DNA of 64,000 bases from Linum tenue (GCA_946122785.1 CAMGYJ010000011.1:13640001-13704000); one strand, 5' to 3'. Positions 22,873-34,960 are shown, counted from the first letter of the stretch. Translations and numbers: made by a program. Notes: generated from the sequence alone by a model not told the origin.

Positions 22873-23164
22873 GGCGGGAAAAGCCTAGGGTTTTGGCGGC
22901 TACCAATAATGTTCCTAGCTAGTTGAGCGGTTCACGCCTCCTACTTGTCCCACTCTGCCCCTGGCCGCCGGAGGCCTAGGGTTGACCTGCCTGGGGTACG
23001 TTCCGACCGCCTCGCGGGGTTTTTATGTGGAGACGCTTTGCACACGTGGTTGTGGGTTGGTTTTCGTGCTCTGACATCGGGCAGGCGAAACGTCCCTTCG
23101 CGTGCCCGATTTTGAATTTGTTGGCCTCGGGCACTCAACCGTCACATCATCCTCTTTTTGCTGC

Positions 23165-23173
23165 TATATATAT
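23165..23173 (+). promoter_or_regulatory. Putative promoter of the antisense gene in element C
   Basis: TATATATAT lies about 200 bp upstream of the ATG at 23373 on the plus strand, independent of the LTR promoter, which faces the other way. Confidence 0.45.
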
Positions 23174-23372
23174 CCTGAGTCTCTTGTTGCTGGTCACTTT
23201 CGCACTTTGCTTTCTCTGTCCACTTTTCAAAATTGCTCGGTGCTCCAAATTCTCTCTTTCTCGTTATTTGGAGACTCACCCGTTTCTTCCGTCGGAGCGG
23301 TATCGGTTTCTAGCCTCCTTGAGGAAATCCCAGAAACGAGACAAGAAGAAGAAAAGAAGACAACTGCTGTTG

Positions 23373-25932
23373 ATGGCTTCTCAATCGACCACCCCTTCAG
23401 ATAGCCAGAACCGGGGCCTTTCCAGCGAGTCGGCGCCGCCATCTGCCTCTGATGCCGCCACCAACACCGCCTCTGCCGCCGCGACGAATACCGCTTCTGG
23501 CACGGCGGCGGCTACCGCTTCCGACGACGGTGCTGTTCCTCGCGGCGGAGCCAGCGTCGTGCGCTCCGGAGCCCAAGCCGCCAGTGCAGGCGGTCCTGCT
23601 GTTGGAGCAGGTATGCCTGCTTTCTCTAGCCCTTTAAGTATGTCTGACATAGAATGGGACTCGGAGGGTATTAAATTGTTGTGTGGGGGTGGTAATGCGC
23701 TTGTTGTGAGTGAGCGTCTAGATAGGCCTGACGGTTGTATTTTAGGGCTAGGGGTAGGCGCTCTAACTGACACGGCCACCTCCGTGTTCGAGCGTGGCGG
23801 GACTTCCCGGGTTGGAGATAATTTGGTGGAGCTATCATCGGAAAGCGCTCCGGAGGATGCGGCCCACGATTCTGCCGGGGAGGACTCAATTGCGGATTCC
23901 CCCTCGCTGGCATTATCGGAGGCGCCAATGGTTCACCCGTTTCAGGCGGTCGCGGATCGTGAGTATCGGGTGCGTCTGCACGAAGATATGTGGGAGGGGG
24001 AGGAGGTTCCGACCGCCGTTTACTCGTACGGTCCGAAATATAAGCCCGCTTACTCCCCGACACAAGTACTCCGCCAGCTTCACAGATTTCGGCTGCCAAC
24101 TGATTGGGAGTATGCGGCCCCATCTCCCGAGGGGCGCTGCGGTTCGTGCCCGGTGGGGTGGATCACCATTTTCACCGAGCATGTGCGACTGGGGCTGGAG
24201 TTTCCTTTAGATCCGCTTCTCACGGAATCCTAACGCTCCTTAACTGCTCCTTGAGCCGCCTCTCCCCTTCGATCATTTTCCACTCTATCTGTTATCGTGC
24301 GGCCTGTGACCGGCTGAAGGAGGAACCGTCCGTTGATGCCTTTCGGCTATTATACGCCCTGAACGGCTCAAAGAATTGCTGGTCGCCCCGAAGGAGGGAG
24401 AAGAAGGTTGGGTTCGTCTTCGGATCTCCTAAACTGGATTCGCCATGGTATAGTGAGTATTTCTTTGCCCGCCCGACCGGGAAATGGTACTCGGGGGACG
24501 TGGAACCGCTAACCGCGTTTTCCTTTGGGAATACGGATGACTGGGATGAAGGTGTCAAGCGGCTTCAACATCTGAGACCCCACCTGGACCGCGTCACTTC
24601 GACCGTCCAGTTTCGGTTGCCTCCGCATGGGCATGATAATGCACTTGAGATTGTGCAGCGTTTTCACGGTTAGTTAGTTCCCCTTGACTTTGATGAGATG
24701 TTGCTTGCTCATGCCTTTACTTATGTATTCATTTTTCAGGGATTCGGCGGTACGCGTCTTCTGCTAGGCCGCCCAAGTTGGTCTCGAGCGGCTCTCCTTC
24801 AGCCACTCCCTCCATCCCTAGCGGGTCGGAAGGGCCTCGAGCAGCGAGCGGTTCCACCCAGTCACATTTGGCTATGGGACGCTCAGGGAACCTCAAGCTG
24901 ACCGTCCCCAGCGGCCAAGGTGCGGCTCGGACTAGCACGAAGCGTCCGCTGAACGTAGTGGTGGTCAAGGAGAAGCCGTCCTCGGAAGGGCAGCCAAAAT
25001 TGAAGGGAGTCCAGATCGACCAGCCGAAGAGACAGAAAACGACGGAGCTTTTGGCCAGTGCGCAGTATTCCCCGCATGTCACCTCTGCTGTCGAACCTGC
25101 CCGACGCGCTCTTCATGCCATCGCGGAGGGATTCGCGGTCCCATCCGAGTATGTGCGAGTTGCGGGCACCATTCCTACTACCTCCGACACCCGTCATCTT
25201 GCAGGGAAAACCGCGCGATGCTTCTTTGCGGTGAGTGGCTCAACCATACCTTCCTTTCCTTTGCCTGTTAGTCGTAAGATACTGACTCGGATTTTTGAAC
25301 TTAGGCGCAATTCGGGATAAGCCAACTGATCCTGCACAACGAGCGCCTGCTGGGACCTGGGCGACCGTGACACGCGCATCATCAAACTCGAGGAGCAGCT
25401 AAAGGACGGGCGGGAAGGCTTTCGCCAGGAGCTTCGGGACGAGGTTGTTAAGGAGCAGGAGGCGGCCATGGAGGCGAAAGCTGCTGAGCTGCGGACCGCC
25501 CAGGAGGAGTTGACGAGGACTTCCCGGGAGCTGGAAAGGGCCAAGCGGGAGGCGTCAGAGGCCGCCGAGCGGGAGAAGAAGCTGCAGGAAAAGGTGCGGG
25601 AATTGGAGTCGGGTTTGGCCGCCCTGGAGGCTCGGCGGGAGGTTGACTTGAACGAGGCCAGGCAGGAGGCTCGTGCCTCCTACCTTGAGTCAGACGAATT
25701 CAAGGAGATCGATGAGGCTAAGTATCAGAAACTGCTGTGGGACACGGTTGCTTCCATCCGTCATCTATTCCGCCGGGACCACCCTTACCTGCATTGGGAT
25801 CGAAATGCGGTTTGGGACGCGGTGGAATTCTGGGGTGACGACGATGTTAATTCCGAGGAGGCTCAGACCGCGACTCCCACCTCTGGCGGTGAAGTGGATC
25901 AACCAGCTCCCATTGATGGCGGTTCTTCTTAA
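23373..25932 (+). pseudogene. Element C antisense gene (putative gypsy-type transposon family protein)
   Basis: A gene of unknown function opposite to gag-pol. It starts MASQSTTPSDSQ at 23373; an alanine/serine-rich N-terminus is followed by an acidic region and a conserved domain (MWEGEEVPTAVYSYGP, GSCPVGWITIFTEHVRLGLE, FHSICYRAACDRLKEEP, KLDSPWYSEYFFARPTGKWY). Introns: 24669-24739 (GTTAGT...TTCAG) and 25231-25304 (GTGAGT...CTTAG), both joining in frame. The last exon encodes a long coiled coil rich in Glu/Arg/Lys and an acidic tail ending at 25932. Frameshifts lie near 24228 and 25351. Extra antisense ORFs are known in Tat-lineage elements. Element D carries the same gene with the same second intron. 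Confidence 0.75.
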
Positions 25933-26631
25933 CTTAGCTTTCCTAACTTTAGAAGTTCTTTGTTTCTCTTCTTCCCGCTTTCTTTTGATCAACTGATACA
26001 TTCCCCCGTAGGGCGAGGTTTTATGTAATATTATGCAGGGATGCTTGCTTTCTTCTTCTTCCTCATGCGTCGCGGTTCTTGTAGAGTTAGGCCTTCTCTA
26101 TCATGCCTACGACTGAGTATCGAACTGCTAGGAGGTTTTTCAACCGTTAGGAAAAATGACAAGTCAGGGAATGGCGACTTTTCGACTAATGGACTGCATT
26201 GTAGCAGCCGGGATCCCACGAAGAAGACTTGCTCAAACCAAGTGCTCGGGGGCGTTTGTTTTGATTTGAGAGCAGTATGTGTGATGCGTTAAGGTATAGC
26301 CTAACTTTTGGTATGCGTTTTGCATGCTCTTAATTGGTGGGCGCGGTTTTATTCGTGCGTGGGCTCACTCCACTATTGAGTTATGAGAGTTTGGCACAAG
26401 TTATAAGGATAACTGTGCTGAGGCGTCTTATGTTATGAGGCTAACTCGCAGAAGTTGTGTTAGGTTGTGGAGAGTTATGAGGATAACTTTACTGGTGGCA
26501 CAGAAATGTATCGCTCAGTGGCGACTTGAAACATTGAAGTTGAAATTAAGGGGCGCGAAGCTGTGAAGCTTTACAAAAGTGCTACGACTGGTAGCGGCGA
26601 CCCCAAACAAAATTTTCATTGTAACCTTCTC
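25933..26631. other. Spacer between antisense gene and integrase in element C
   Basis: About 700 bp between two convergent genes. No coding signal. It probably holds the 3' ends of both transcripts. Confidence 0.6.
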
Positions 26632-28028
26632 CTACTCGCTGAAATACTTCTTGAGATGGATTGCGTTCCATGTCTTGGGAATTGGCTGTCCGCCCATGGA
26701 AGCTAGCACATATGTAGCGGCTCCAATCTTCTCGGCGACCAAGAATGGTCCTTCCCATATGGCGACCAGCTTTCCATGCTCCTCCTTCTGTTCGAAGTTC
26801 CTGTTGAGCACTATGTCACCCTCTTCAAGTGGGCGAGGCTTTACCTTCTCGTTGTATGCCTTGGCCACCTTGAGCTTCTCCTGCACGGTTCGCACTAGAG
26901 CTGCACCCCTCCTTGCCTCCACCATGTCGAGCTGGTGGAGCAGCTTCCTGTGGTTCTCTTCCAAATCATATGTTTGGACTCTTAGCGAGGGTAGGATGAC
27001 CTCGGTGGGGGAGACCGCCTCGGAGCCATACATCAGGGCGAATGGAGTTTCTCCGGTGGCCCGCTTGTAGTTTGTGCGGTGTGCCCAGAGCACGTGTGGG
27101 AGCTCTGCGGTCCAACCTCCTTTTGCTTCCTTGAGCCGCCTCTTCAGACCTCGGAGGATCAGTTTGTTGGACGACTCCACTTGGCCATTGGCTTGAGGGA
27201 AAGCGACTGAAGCCATCCTGCAGGTGATGCGGTTCCTGGCACAGAAATTTTCGAACGGTCTGCAATCGAATTGCGTCCCGTGGTCAGTGATGATTGTATT
27301 AGGAGTTCTGAACCTGATCATTATATTGTTGAAGAGAAACTTCTGGATCTTGGCGCTGGTGATTGTGTCCAGCGGTTCAGCCTCTATCCACTTGGTGAAG
27401 TAATCGACCGCCACCACAAGATATTTCTTCCCGAGGGGGGCGGTTGGAAATGGACCTAGCAAGTCGAGACCCCATTGTGCGAACAGCCACGGGCTCGTCA
27501 TGCTCCTCAGCTTTGCGCTGGGCAGGTGTTGCTTGTTGGCGTGAACTTGACATTCGTGGCATCCGCGAACCGCCTTTTCCGCATCCTTCTTGACAGTCGG
27601 CCAATAATACCCCTGCAACAAGATCGTTTTCTCGAGGCTTCTTGGGCCGGCGTGGGAAGCGCACGTGCCCCAATGTATTTCCTTGATGATCCATTCTGCC
27701 TCTGCTGGGCCTAAGCACTTCAGGTACGCGCCCGAGAATGACCTCTTGTGCAGTTGTTCCCCTATCATGCTGTAGTGGGCCGCCTTTCGCTTGATCAGCT
27801 TTGCCTGGGCTTCATCGTCTGGTAACGCGTCCCACTGTAGGTAGTCGATTATGGGAGACCGCCAGTTTGCTCTTTCCTCTTCGACGGTCATAACCCCTCC
27901 CCCGGCCGGGGCTTCCTTTGTGACAATGATTTGCCGATCGCCCTCGAAATCCATGGCGGTTGCCAGCTTGGATAGGGCGTCTGCATGGTGATTGTCCTCC
28001 CATTTCACATGTTCCAACTTCCACTCCT
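26632..28028 (-). pseudogene. Element C integrase
   Basis: Open for 461 codons from 28017. The segment HVKWEDNHHADALSKLA closes the archaeal-type RNase H (its last Asp). A zinc-binding module follows (IHWGTCASHAGP, then CHECQVHA). The core has WGLDLLGPFP and VAVDYFTKWIEAEP (first Asp), IITDHGTQFD (second Asp) and ANGQVESSNKLILRGLKRR (Glu). The C-terminal module reads GPFLVAEKIGAATYVL and ends HLKKYFSE. All catalytic residues look present. It is separated from the upstream pol by a frameshift near 28030, so as it stands it would not be made as part of the polyprotein. Confidence 0.9.
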
Positions 28029-31000
28029 CTAGTTAGGAGAGGACGCCCTGACTTCATCGACTAGCTTTATCAATGCTTCTTCTTTGGCCTCGTAGTTTTC
28101 CAGGACTTGATTCACTACTAACAAGGAGTCCGAGCAGATGTGGAGACGCGTGGTGCCCATTCCCATGGCGATTCTGAGACCGTTCAGGAGGGCTTCGTAC
28201 TCCGCCACGTTGTTGGTCTTCAGCTCCTGGAACCTGTGGGAGAACTCGTGTATGACTCCCCGCGGCGACTCGAGGACGATGTCGGCGCCTGCTCCACTCT
28301 TGCCGGCGGCTCCATCCACGAACAAGCGCCACATTTCGTTTTGCCCCTCTTCTGTCGAGACGTCAAGGCTAAATCCCTCCGCCACAAATTCTGCTAGGAC
28401 CTGACCTTTGATGGAGGGACGCGGCGCGTACGAGATGTCATACTCACTTAACTCGACCGCCCATTTGGTCATCCTTCCGGAGGCATCGAGACTTCTGAGT
28501 ATCCTTTTTAGCGGCAGGTTGGTGAGGACAGTAATTGGGTGCCCCTGGAAGTAACGACGTAGCTTTCTTGCTGCTGAGACGACGGCCAGAACCGCCCGCT
28601 CAATTGGCATGTAGCGGTTCTCTGCCGAAAGAAGGGCCTTGCTGACGTAGTATACGGGATGGTCCGTGCCATCGGCATCCCTCCTCACCAAGGTTGAACC
28701 GACCGCCTGGTCGGAGACCGCCAGATACAGATATAGGGGTTCTGACTGAACGGGGGCGCTTAAGACAGGAGGGGAGGCTAGCTGCTCCATCAGCTGGAAG
28801 AAGGCTTTGTCGCACTCGGGACCCCACTGTGACCGCGAGGCGGACTTCTTCAACATCTGGAAGAATGGGGAGCACTTGTCGGCCGCTCTTGGGATGAAGC
28901 GACTCAAGGCAGCCATCTTTCCGTTGAACGCCTGAATCTCCTTCACCTTGCGTGGAGGTTTCAGGTTGAGTATTGCTTCAATCTGCTTGGGATTCGCTTC
29001 TATCCCTCGGTGGGTGATCATGAAGCCTAAGAACTTCCCCGCCTTGGCCCCAAATACGCACTTCAGCGGGTTCAGCCGGAGGCGTTCTCTTTTGAGCGTC
29101 TCGAACGTCTCTCTCAAATCGGTCAGGTGGTCCGACCCCTTCTTGCTTTTGACCAGGACGTCTTCGACATAGGCTTCCACGTTCCTGCCAAGTTGCTTGT
29201 GAAAAACCGCATCGATCATCCTCTGGTACGTTGCTCCTGCGTTCTTCAGTCTGAAAGGCATGACTGTGTAGCAAAAGTTTCCCATGTGCGTCATGAAAGC
29301 TGTCTTTTCCTGGTCTTCCTCCGATAGGCGTATCTGATGGTAGCCTGAGAACATGTCTAGGAAGCTCAAGGTTTCATGGTTCGCGGTCGCATCGATCAGC
29401 TGATCAATCCCGGGGAGGGGATATGCGTCCTTTGGACAGGCTGCATTGAGGCTGGTAAAGTCAATGCACATTCGCCATAGTCCTGATGCCTTGCGCACGA
29501 AAACGGGATTAGCTAGCCAAGTTGGGTACTTGACTTCCATGATGAAGCCCGCCTTTAATAAGCGCTTCACTTCTTCCTCCAGCGCCATTTGCTTCTCGAG
29601 CGATGCATTCCTTCTTCTTTGTTGCACCGGTCGCGCCTTACTTTTTACTGAGAGGGAGTGCTCCGCGAGCTCTCTTGGGACGCCCGGCATGTCTTCCGAC
29701 ATCCATGCGAACAAATCCTTGAACTCTCGCAGGAGCGACAAAAGTTCCCGCGCCTGCCCCTCTGCTAGGTGGGCAGCGATTCTGACCTTCTTTTCTGGCT
29801 CTTCATCGTCCAAGGCGACCGCCACGTCTTCTTCGGCCGCCTTAGGGCGCGAATGGTTTCCCCGCGCGTCAACCTGGTCAACCTCCAGGTTCCGGATCGT
29901 GGCCTGATAGCATTCCTTCGCCTGTTGGGAGTCGCCAAGGACGAGCCCTATCATGCCTCGGGTGAGGAATTTGAGCATCTGATGGCAGGTCGAGGGGACC
30001 GCGGAGAAGGTTGACAAGAAGTCGCGTCCCAGGATGGCGTTGTAAGCAGATGGGCAGTCTGCTACGTGGAAGTCCATGAGGCGTGTCTTGGTCGCCTCTT
30101 GTCCCCCAATCGTTACCTGGAGGGTAATGGAGCCAAGAACTCTGACCTTAGAGCCGGAGAACCCCACCAGGCTGGTCGTGGACGGTTTGAGATCTTGTAC
30201 CCCCTTCTTCATGCTTTTGAGCATGGAATAAAACAGAATATCCGCTGAGCTCCCATTGTCGACTAGGGCTCTGGTGACTTTGAACTTCTTCGTTCTGAAT
30301 GATATGACCAAGGGGTCCTCCCCGCACTCTTCGGGCGCCAGCTCCGAGGGCGCGAAGCTGATCTCAACTTGCTCTTTCCTGTGCACATTCATGCACTGCA
30401 CCAAGCAATCCCCCTCTGTTCGGGGACGCTTATGTCCCCCGGCGATGGTGATGATCTCAACACCATCCTCCTCTTCCCGCGCGTGATGGCGGGGAGGAGG
30501 CGCATGCCTTGGGGGTGGAGGCAAGTGTTCCCGATGGGGGGTTCGCTCTCTCTTCGGTGACCTGGATCTCCGACGTCTGGGCGTGCGAGATCTTCTTCTT
30601 GGGCTTGGCGACCTGTCTCTTTCTCCCGCCCTCTCTCTGGGGTGCGCCCGTGTGTCCAGGCGGCTTCTCAGGTCCCCTGGGGCCAGGTATTTAAGACTAG
30701 CCTTGAACTCACGACACTCCGTGGTGTCGTGAGTCGGCAGCTGGTGCCAGTCGCACCATTTCTGGTCGTCCTCCCTTCTTTGACGGGGGCGCGTCTCTCT
30801 GGTTTTGCCCCCTTCTCGGCGTCCCTCTTCATCTTTCTCTGAGGTGAACACCTCGCGCCTTCCGTCCCTGTTGTTGAACCTGGGCTTGTAGCCGCGTCTC
30901 TCGGGCGTGCCCCCTCTTCGCCTTGGCGACCCGTTCCTTTCTTTCTCGACCTTGTTCGATGAAGTCTGCGCCCCCTTTAAGACCTCTTCGGAGCTCAGGG

Positions 31001-31904
31001 CCTCCTCCAAGAGAATGGCTTTTCGCACTACGCGGTCTAAGTCTTGCCACGACTTAATGCTGTGCTCCTTTTTTATGAGGGCCCTCTTCAGCTCTCGGCT
31101 GTGTGTTGACATTCTCAGGTTTCCCGTAGCCACGCTGGTCGAAACATCTTGAACCTCGCACGCTATCGTGTTCCATCGATCATAGAAGTCTGCTAGCGTC
31201 TCTTCCTCTCCTTGCTTGCAGTTGATGAGCGCCGAGACTGTGAGCTGTCTCCTCCGCTAGGACGCAAACTTTAGCGAGAAGAGGGTGGCGAACTGCTCAA
31301 AGCTCTCTACTATCCCCGCTGGTAGTGACGCGTACCAGCTTCTGCACTGTCCCCCGAATGTGACCGGGAATGCCTTGCACAGATCTGCGTCCGAGTCGTT
31401 GATCAACTGCATCTTGAGCATGAATGCGCTCAAATGATCCGACGGATCCGAGTTTCCCGTGTAAGCGGGTAGCTCGAGCGACGAGAAGTTCGATGGCACT
31501 TGAGTCTTGAACAGACTTTTTGCCAGGGGGTTGTGCAACACGTTGTACCCCTTGGGCTTTGCATAGCAGGGTCGCAGATGCTCCTCGAGGAGGTCGAGGT
31601 GGGCGCCTTCAACGTCCTCTTCTCCATCGGACTCCCCATCTTCTGTCCGAGCAGGGCTAGGGGGAGTCTCTTCTTCCATTCTTTTACCTTTTTCGCCGCG
31701 CCTCCTTGAACCTTCTGGCTCTTCTCGGGTTTTGAGCATAGCGAGGATTTGGCTCAGGCTCTCCTGCATACTGGTGATTTGCTGCCCTTGGTCTTTCACG
31801 CGCTCTTCCATATCTTTCTCCTCCTCGACAGTTGGCATCTCCAATCCTCTGATGCTCTCTCTGCCAACCACATCCTTCACTGGAGTTCTAAACTTCCCCT
31901 CCAT
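28029..31904 (-). pseudogene. Element C gag-pro-RT-RNase H polyprotein
   Basis: Starts MEGKFRTPVKD at 31904, 24 bp after the PBS. Gag: SDPSDHLSAFMLKMQLI and FPVTFGGQCRSWYASLP; an in-frame TAG at 31257-31259 interrupts it, then the frame stays open for over 1,030 codons. An Arg/Ser-rich basic tract (about 30630-30480) follows a CDWHQLPTHDTTEC knuckle. Protease: ALVDNGSSADILFY and YNAILGRDFL. RT: FLDMFSGYHQI, MPFRLKNAGATYQRM and AYVEDVLVKSK, where the first Asp of the usual YxDD box is Glu. RNase H1: LYLYLAVSDQAVGSTL. Archaeal-type RNase H: LFVDGAAGKSGAG, NNVAEYEALLNGL, CSDSLLVVNQV. The RT substitution and the stop argue that this copy is inactive. Confidence 0.92.
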
Positions 31905-31927
31905 CCTTTCTTCAGCGCTTCACTCTA

Positions 31928-31945
31928 GCACCACGGTGGGCGCCA
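31928..31945 (-). promoter_or_regulatory. Primer-binding site of element C
   Basis: On the minus strand TGGCGCCCACCGTGGTGC follows the 5' LTR by 3 bp. Element D has the same site with one difference at 51099-51116. I do not assign the tRNA. Confidence 0.75.
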
Positions 31946-31948
31946 AAT

Positions 31949-32576
31949 TGTTTGTGCCTAGTAAATACTAGGCGGTTTGTGAAGCTGGAGTGAGGCGTCT
32001 GTTCTTGGACTGAGGGGGGCGCTCCAGATACTCTGCAAAACAAGGGTCCGAGGCGACTGTTCTTGGACTGAGGGGGGCGCTCCAGATACTCTGCAAAACA
32101 AGGGTCCGGGGCGGTCGCCCGGGACACTCTCCGAAGCTTAAGTTAGAGAGAGAAAGGGAGAATGAATAGATTTATGTAGAGAGATGAGTAGTAGTTGGGT
32201 TTACCATAAATGAGCTCACTCTGTATTTATACCTGGTTTGAGGGTAGCTGAGGCATTAAATGTTATGTTGGGCGCCTCGGGCTGTGTCAGGCGTCCCGAG
32301 CAGGCTTTTAGCCTTTCTGCAGGCCGCCTGTGGCAGGCCATAAATGCTCAGTCTTGTCTGACACCGGATACGTATCCCCAACGGCTCTCTGCCTTTCTGT
32401 GTTGTTCAGTCGCTTTATGTCAGGCGACCTTATCCGTTCTTTCGGGTTTGCCGCCGGTTAAGGACCGCCAGCTGACCCGGTCCTCTGGTCGGGCCTGGTC
32501 TCCTTACTGGGCCTTACTCGCTGACTCCTCCTCCTTGGGCCAGAGGCCCAATCACGCTCAACTATGCGGCCCAACA
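31949..32576 (-). repeat. 5' LTR of element C
   Basis: 628 bp. It is longer than its mate because a 59-bp segment (about 31998-32056, containing CTGTTCTTGGACTGAGGGGG) is duplicated in tandem. The minus-strand TATAAATA is at 32224-32231. Confidence 0.95.
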
Positions 32577-32581
32577 TAAGG
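32577..32581. repeat. TSD of element C, right
   Basis: TAAGG, identical to 22287-22291. The flanking sequence resumes the interrupted PMD intron. Confidence 0.92.
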
Positions 32582-33425
32582 TTTTATTTTGCTTTATTTA
32601 AACTAACAAATTGATGTTTTCCTATTTTTTTTGAAGGAATCACTTATTTCCGTCGTTCATAAAGGGACCACAAACTTGCCCGCTTGGCATCCACGGTTGG
32701 CGCCCTATATAGAGAGGATCGGGTTGGGTATGTTGCGCCATTTCATGCGAATCGAAATCGACAACGATCTGCTTACGGCAATGGCGTCCCGAAACCCATA
32801 CGTTCCACCTTGCGGAGGGGGAAATGACGATCACCCTCAAAGACGTGGCGATCCTCACCGGGCTGCCGATTTCTGGAGATGCCATCATTGGTTCCACTAC
32901 CAAACCCGAAGGAGGTTGGGGGCCGCTCATTCTTGCTGAATTGGGATTTGACATGCCGACCACCACACCAATTCAAGGACGGGGGCATCCACCGTTGAAT
33001 GCGTGACAAGTGTCGATCCCGTGGCTGGTAACTCACATCCAGAATGAGGTGGAAATCAATGACGAGACTCCGGAAGATCAAGTGGAGCGCTATGCACGCA
33101 TCTACCTCATTGGTTTGGTGGGTGGATTTCTGTTCCCCGACAAGTCAAACCGGTGGATTCAAGGCATATGGTTGCCATTGCTCACTGGTGACTGGGACGC
33201 AATCGGGGAAAAGGTTTGGGGATCGGTCGTGTTAGCTGGTGTATACCGGGAGCTGTGCACTTGCTCGAAGGTGAGAGCAAAACAAGCTGGTGCTGCGATG
33301 TTTATCCTACAGCTGTGGGTATGGGAACATCTTCCAATATTCGCACCTCTAGACCCACGTCCATACCGGAGAGCCGATGATGAGCTAAACTTTCTGCAAA
33401 ATTCCCCTTACGGTGTCAAGTAAGT

Positions 33426-33700
33426 TTATTCCGTACTTAGCCTAATTTAAAATTATGCTTAGCTAGATTTAAATTGAATTTATTTCGTACTTAGCCTAAT
33501 TTAAAATTATTCCATGCTTAGCTAGATTTAAATTGAATTTATTCCGTACTTAGCCTAATTTACAAGTATTACATGCTTAGCTTGATTTAAATTGAATTTA
33601 TGGATGTACTTAGCCTAATTTAAAATTATTCCATGCTTAGCTAGATTTAAATTGAATTTAATCCGTACTTAGCCTAATTTAAATGTATTTCATGCTTTTA
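33426..33700. repeat. Minisatellite inside PMD intron 3
   Basis: About four and a half copies of a 54- to 60-bp unit containing CGTACTTAGCCTAATTTAAA and TGCTTAGCTAGATTTAAATT. The CGTAC anchors lie at 33432, 33486, 33545, 33605 (as GTAC) and 33664. It fills the whole intron between the splice sites. Confidence 0.9.
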
Positions 33701-34960
33701 CTTACAAGGTGGATAGGAGCAAATACGAATGACCATCAACCTGAGCATTCGTTACTGTTTTATCGTTTTGAGTTAGATAAGCCTTGGTGGAATCAGGTAA
33801 TCATGTTTTATCATATTTTAACAAGTTAAGGTTTTTCAATGTAAATGGTCGCTAATTGTATTATTTGAATGCATATAGGTTATTTGGGATCCATACCCAC
33901 GTGAAGTGTTCGAACTGCATCATCTTAGAAACCCTCTAGATCACGAGACGTGGTTGTGCAAGGTGCCATTGATCTGTTGGCACGTCGTGGAGTGGCACCT
34001 ACCCGATTGTTGCTTGAGGCAATATCGAATGGAGCAACCAATTCCACAAACCCCGCCTCAAGGTTTCAGGGAGCTCCATGCCATCGACCTCCGACACGCT
34101 ACAAAGAATTGGATCCTAAAGCATCACTACTACATCAACATCTGGGAGAATAGAGGGACATGGGTGGTCCAAGGGATGCCGGAGACGAGACCGATGGGCT
34201 ACCACGATGGGTTCATGCAGTGGTATTGGAAGTTCACCAATAGATGGGTGTCAAAGCAAGGTGCTGTGATGGGTTCGTTGGTAAGTCATCCTAATCTCCC
34301 TCGTGAGTCTAATTATTTTGTTTTAAGGTTTAATTAATTATGATTTATTATGTACATGCTTAGGTTGATGGTTTGGAACACGCCAAACACACCCTCGATA
34401 GTGCTCCAACCATGGATGAGCGCAAAACTTCTTGGTTGAGCAGGATTATGAACAACCTCTTGAGTTGTACCCGAGAGCAAAGGAGGGATGTCGTGGCCTA
34501 TCCTCCCATTCTCGCTCCGCCACGCCCATCATTCCGTGATGGTGAGCTCATTGTGCCCCCGGTTGAGCCCCCACGAAGGAGCAAACGTAGGCCTCTGCCT
34601 ACATTCGAAGAGGTGGGTACAACTCAAGCAACCGAGCTCCCTGAATCATTTGAGTACGAGTGGGAACCTGCACCGGATGTCGCTGGTGGGTCATCAAGCT
34701 ATGCTCCATCTCAGCAACATACTCCGATGTATCACACCCCGCAGCAACAGACCCCTCACATCCCGATCTACCAGCAGTCTACATGTCCATCTCAGACACC
34801 GCCATCTCCACCGCCACTCATAACTCCAGTAGGGGCTCGGGTTAAGAGAAATTCGGGGCAAGTCGTTGAGCGAGCCCGCGAAGAAGAAGAAGGAGGAGGT
34901 GGAAGAAGGGGTCGAGGACGTCGTGGAGGACGAGGAGGAAGAGGTAGAAATGGGGGCTAG

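Larger units (their letters stand above)
22292..32576 (-). mobile_element. Element C: Ty3/Gypsy, Tat-type, with antisense extra gene
   Basis: A full-length 10.3 kb element with LTRs at 22292-22861 and 31949-32576 and a 5-bp TSD. Gag-pol reads on the minus strand, so the right LTR is the 5' LTR. The PBS lies at 31928-31945 and the PPT at 22862-22872. Pol includes protease, RT, RNase H1, archaeal-type RNase H and integrase. The space between integrase and the 3' LTR holds an intron-containing gene on the opposite strand. Coding damage is light: one stop in gag, one frameshift before integrase and frameshifts in the antisense gene. Confidence 0.95.
22016..34960 (+). pseudogene. MULE-borne plant mobile domain (PMD) gene, MAIN/MAIL-like
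   Basis: A gene of about 668 codons with six exons: 22016-22036, 22136-22249, 32637-33419, 33709-33796, 33879-34280 and 34364-34960. All introns have GT-AG ends and phases that join cleanly. Diagnostic PMD text includes LLTDQEARRSRAIW, FHLAEGEMTITLKDVAIL (after a frameshift), TGLPISGDAI, WGSVVLAGVYREL and QLWVWEHLP. The C-terminus is proline/glutamine-rich and ends in an RG-rich tail (GRRGRGRRGGRGGRGR) that suggests nucleic-acid binding. Breaks: a frameshift near 32785 and a TGA at 33004-33006. Element C lies in intron 2. Known PMD proteins (MAIN, MAIL1) act in nuclear gene silencing; the role of transposon-borne copies is unknown. The first, 7-codon exon is the weakest call. Confidence 0.82.

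Noticed and set aside
23373..25932. Host gene between the LTRs of element C
   Set aside because: The same gene occurs at the same place in element D, so it belongs to the retrotransposon family.
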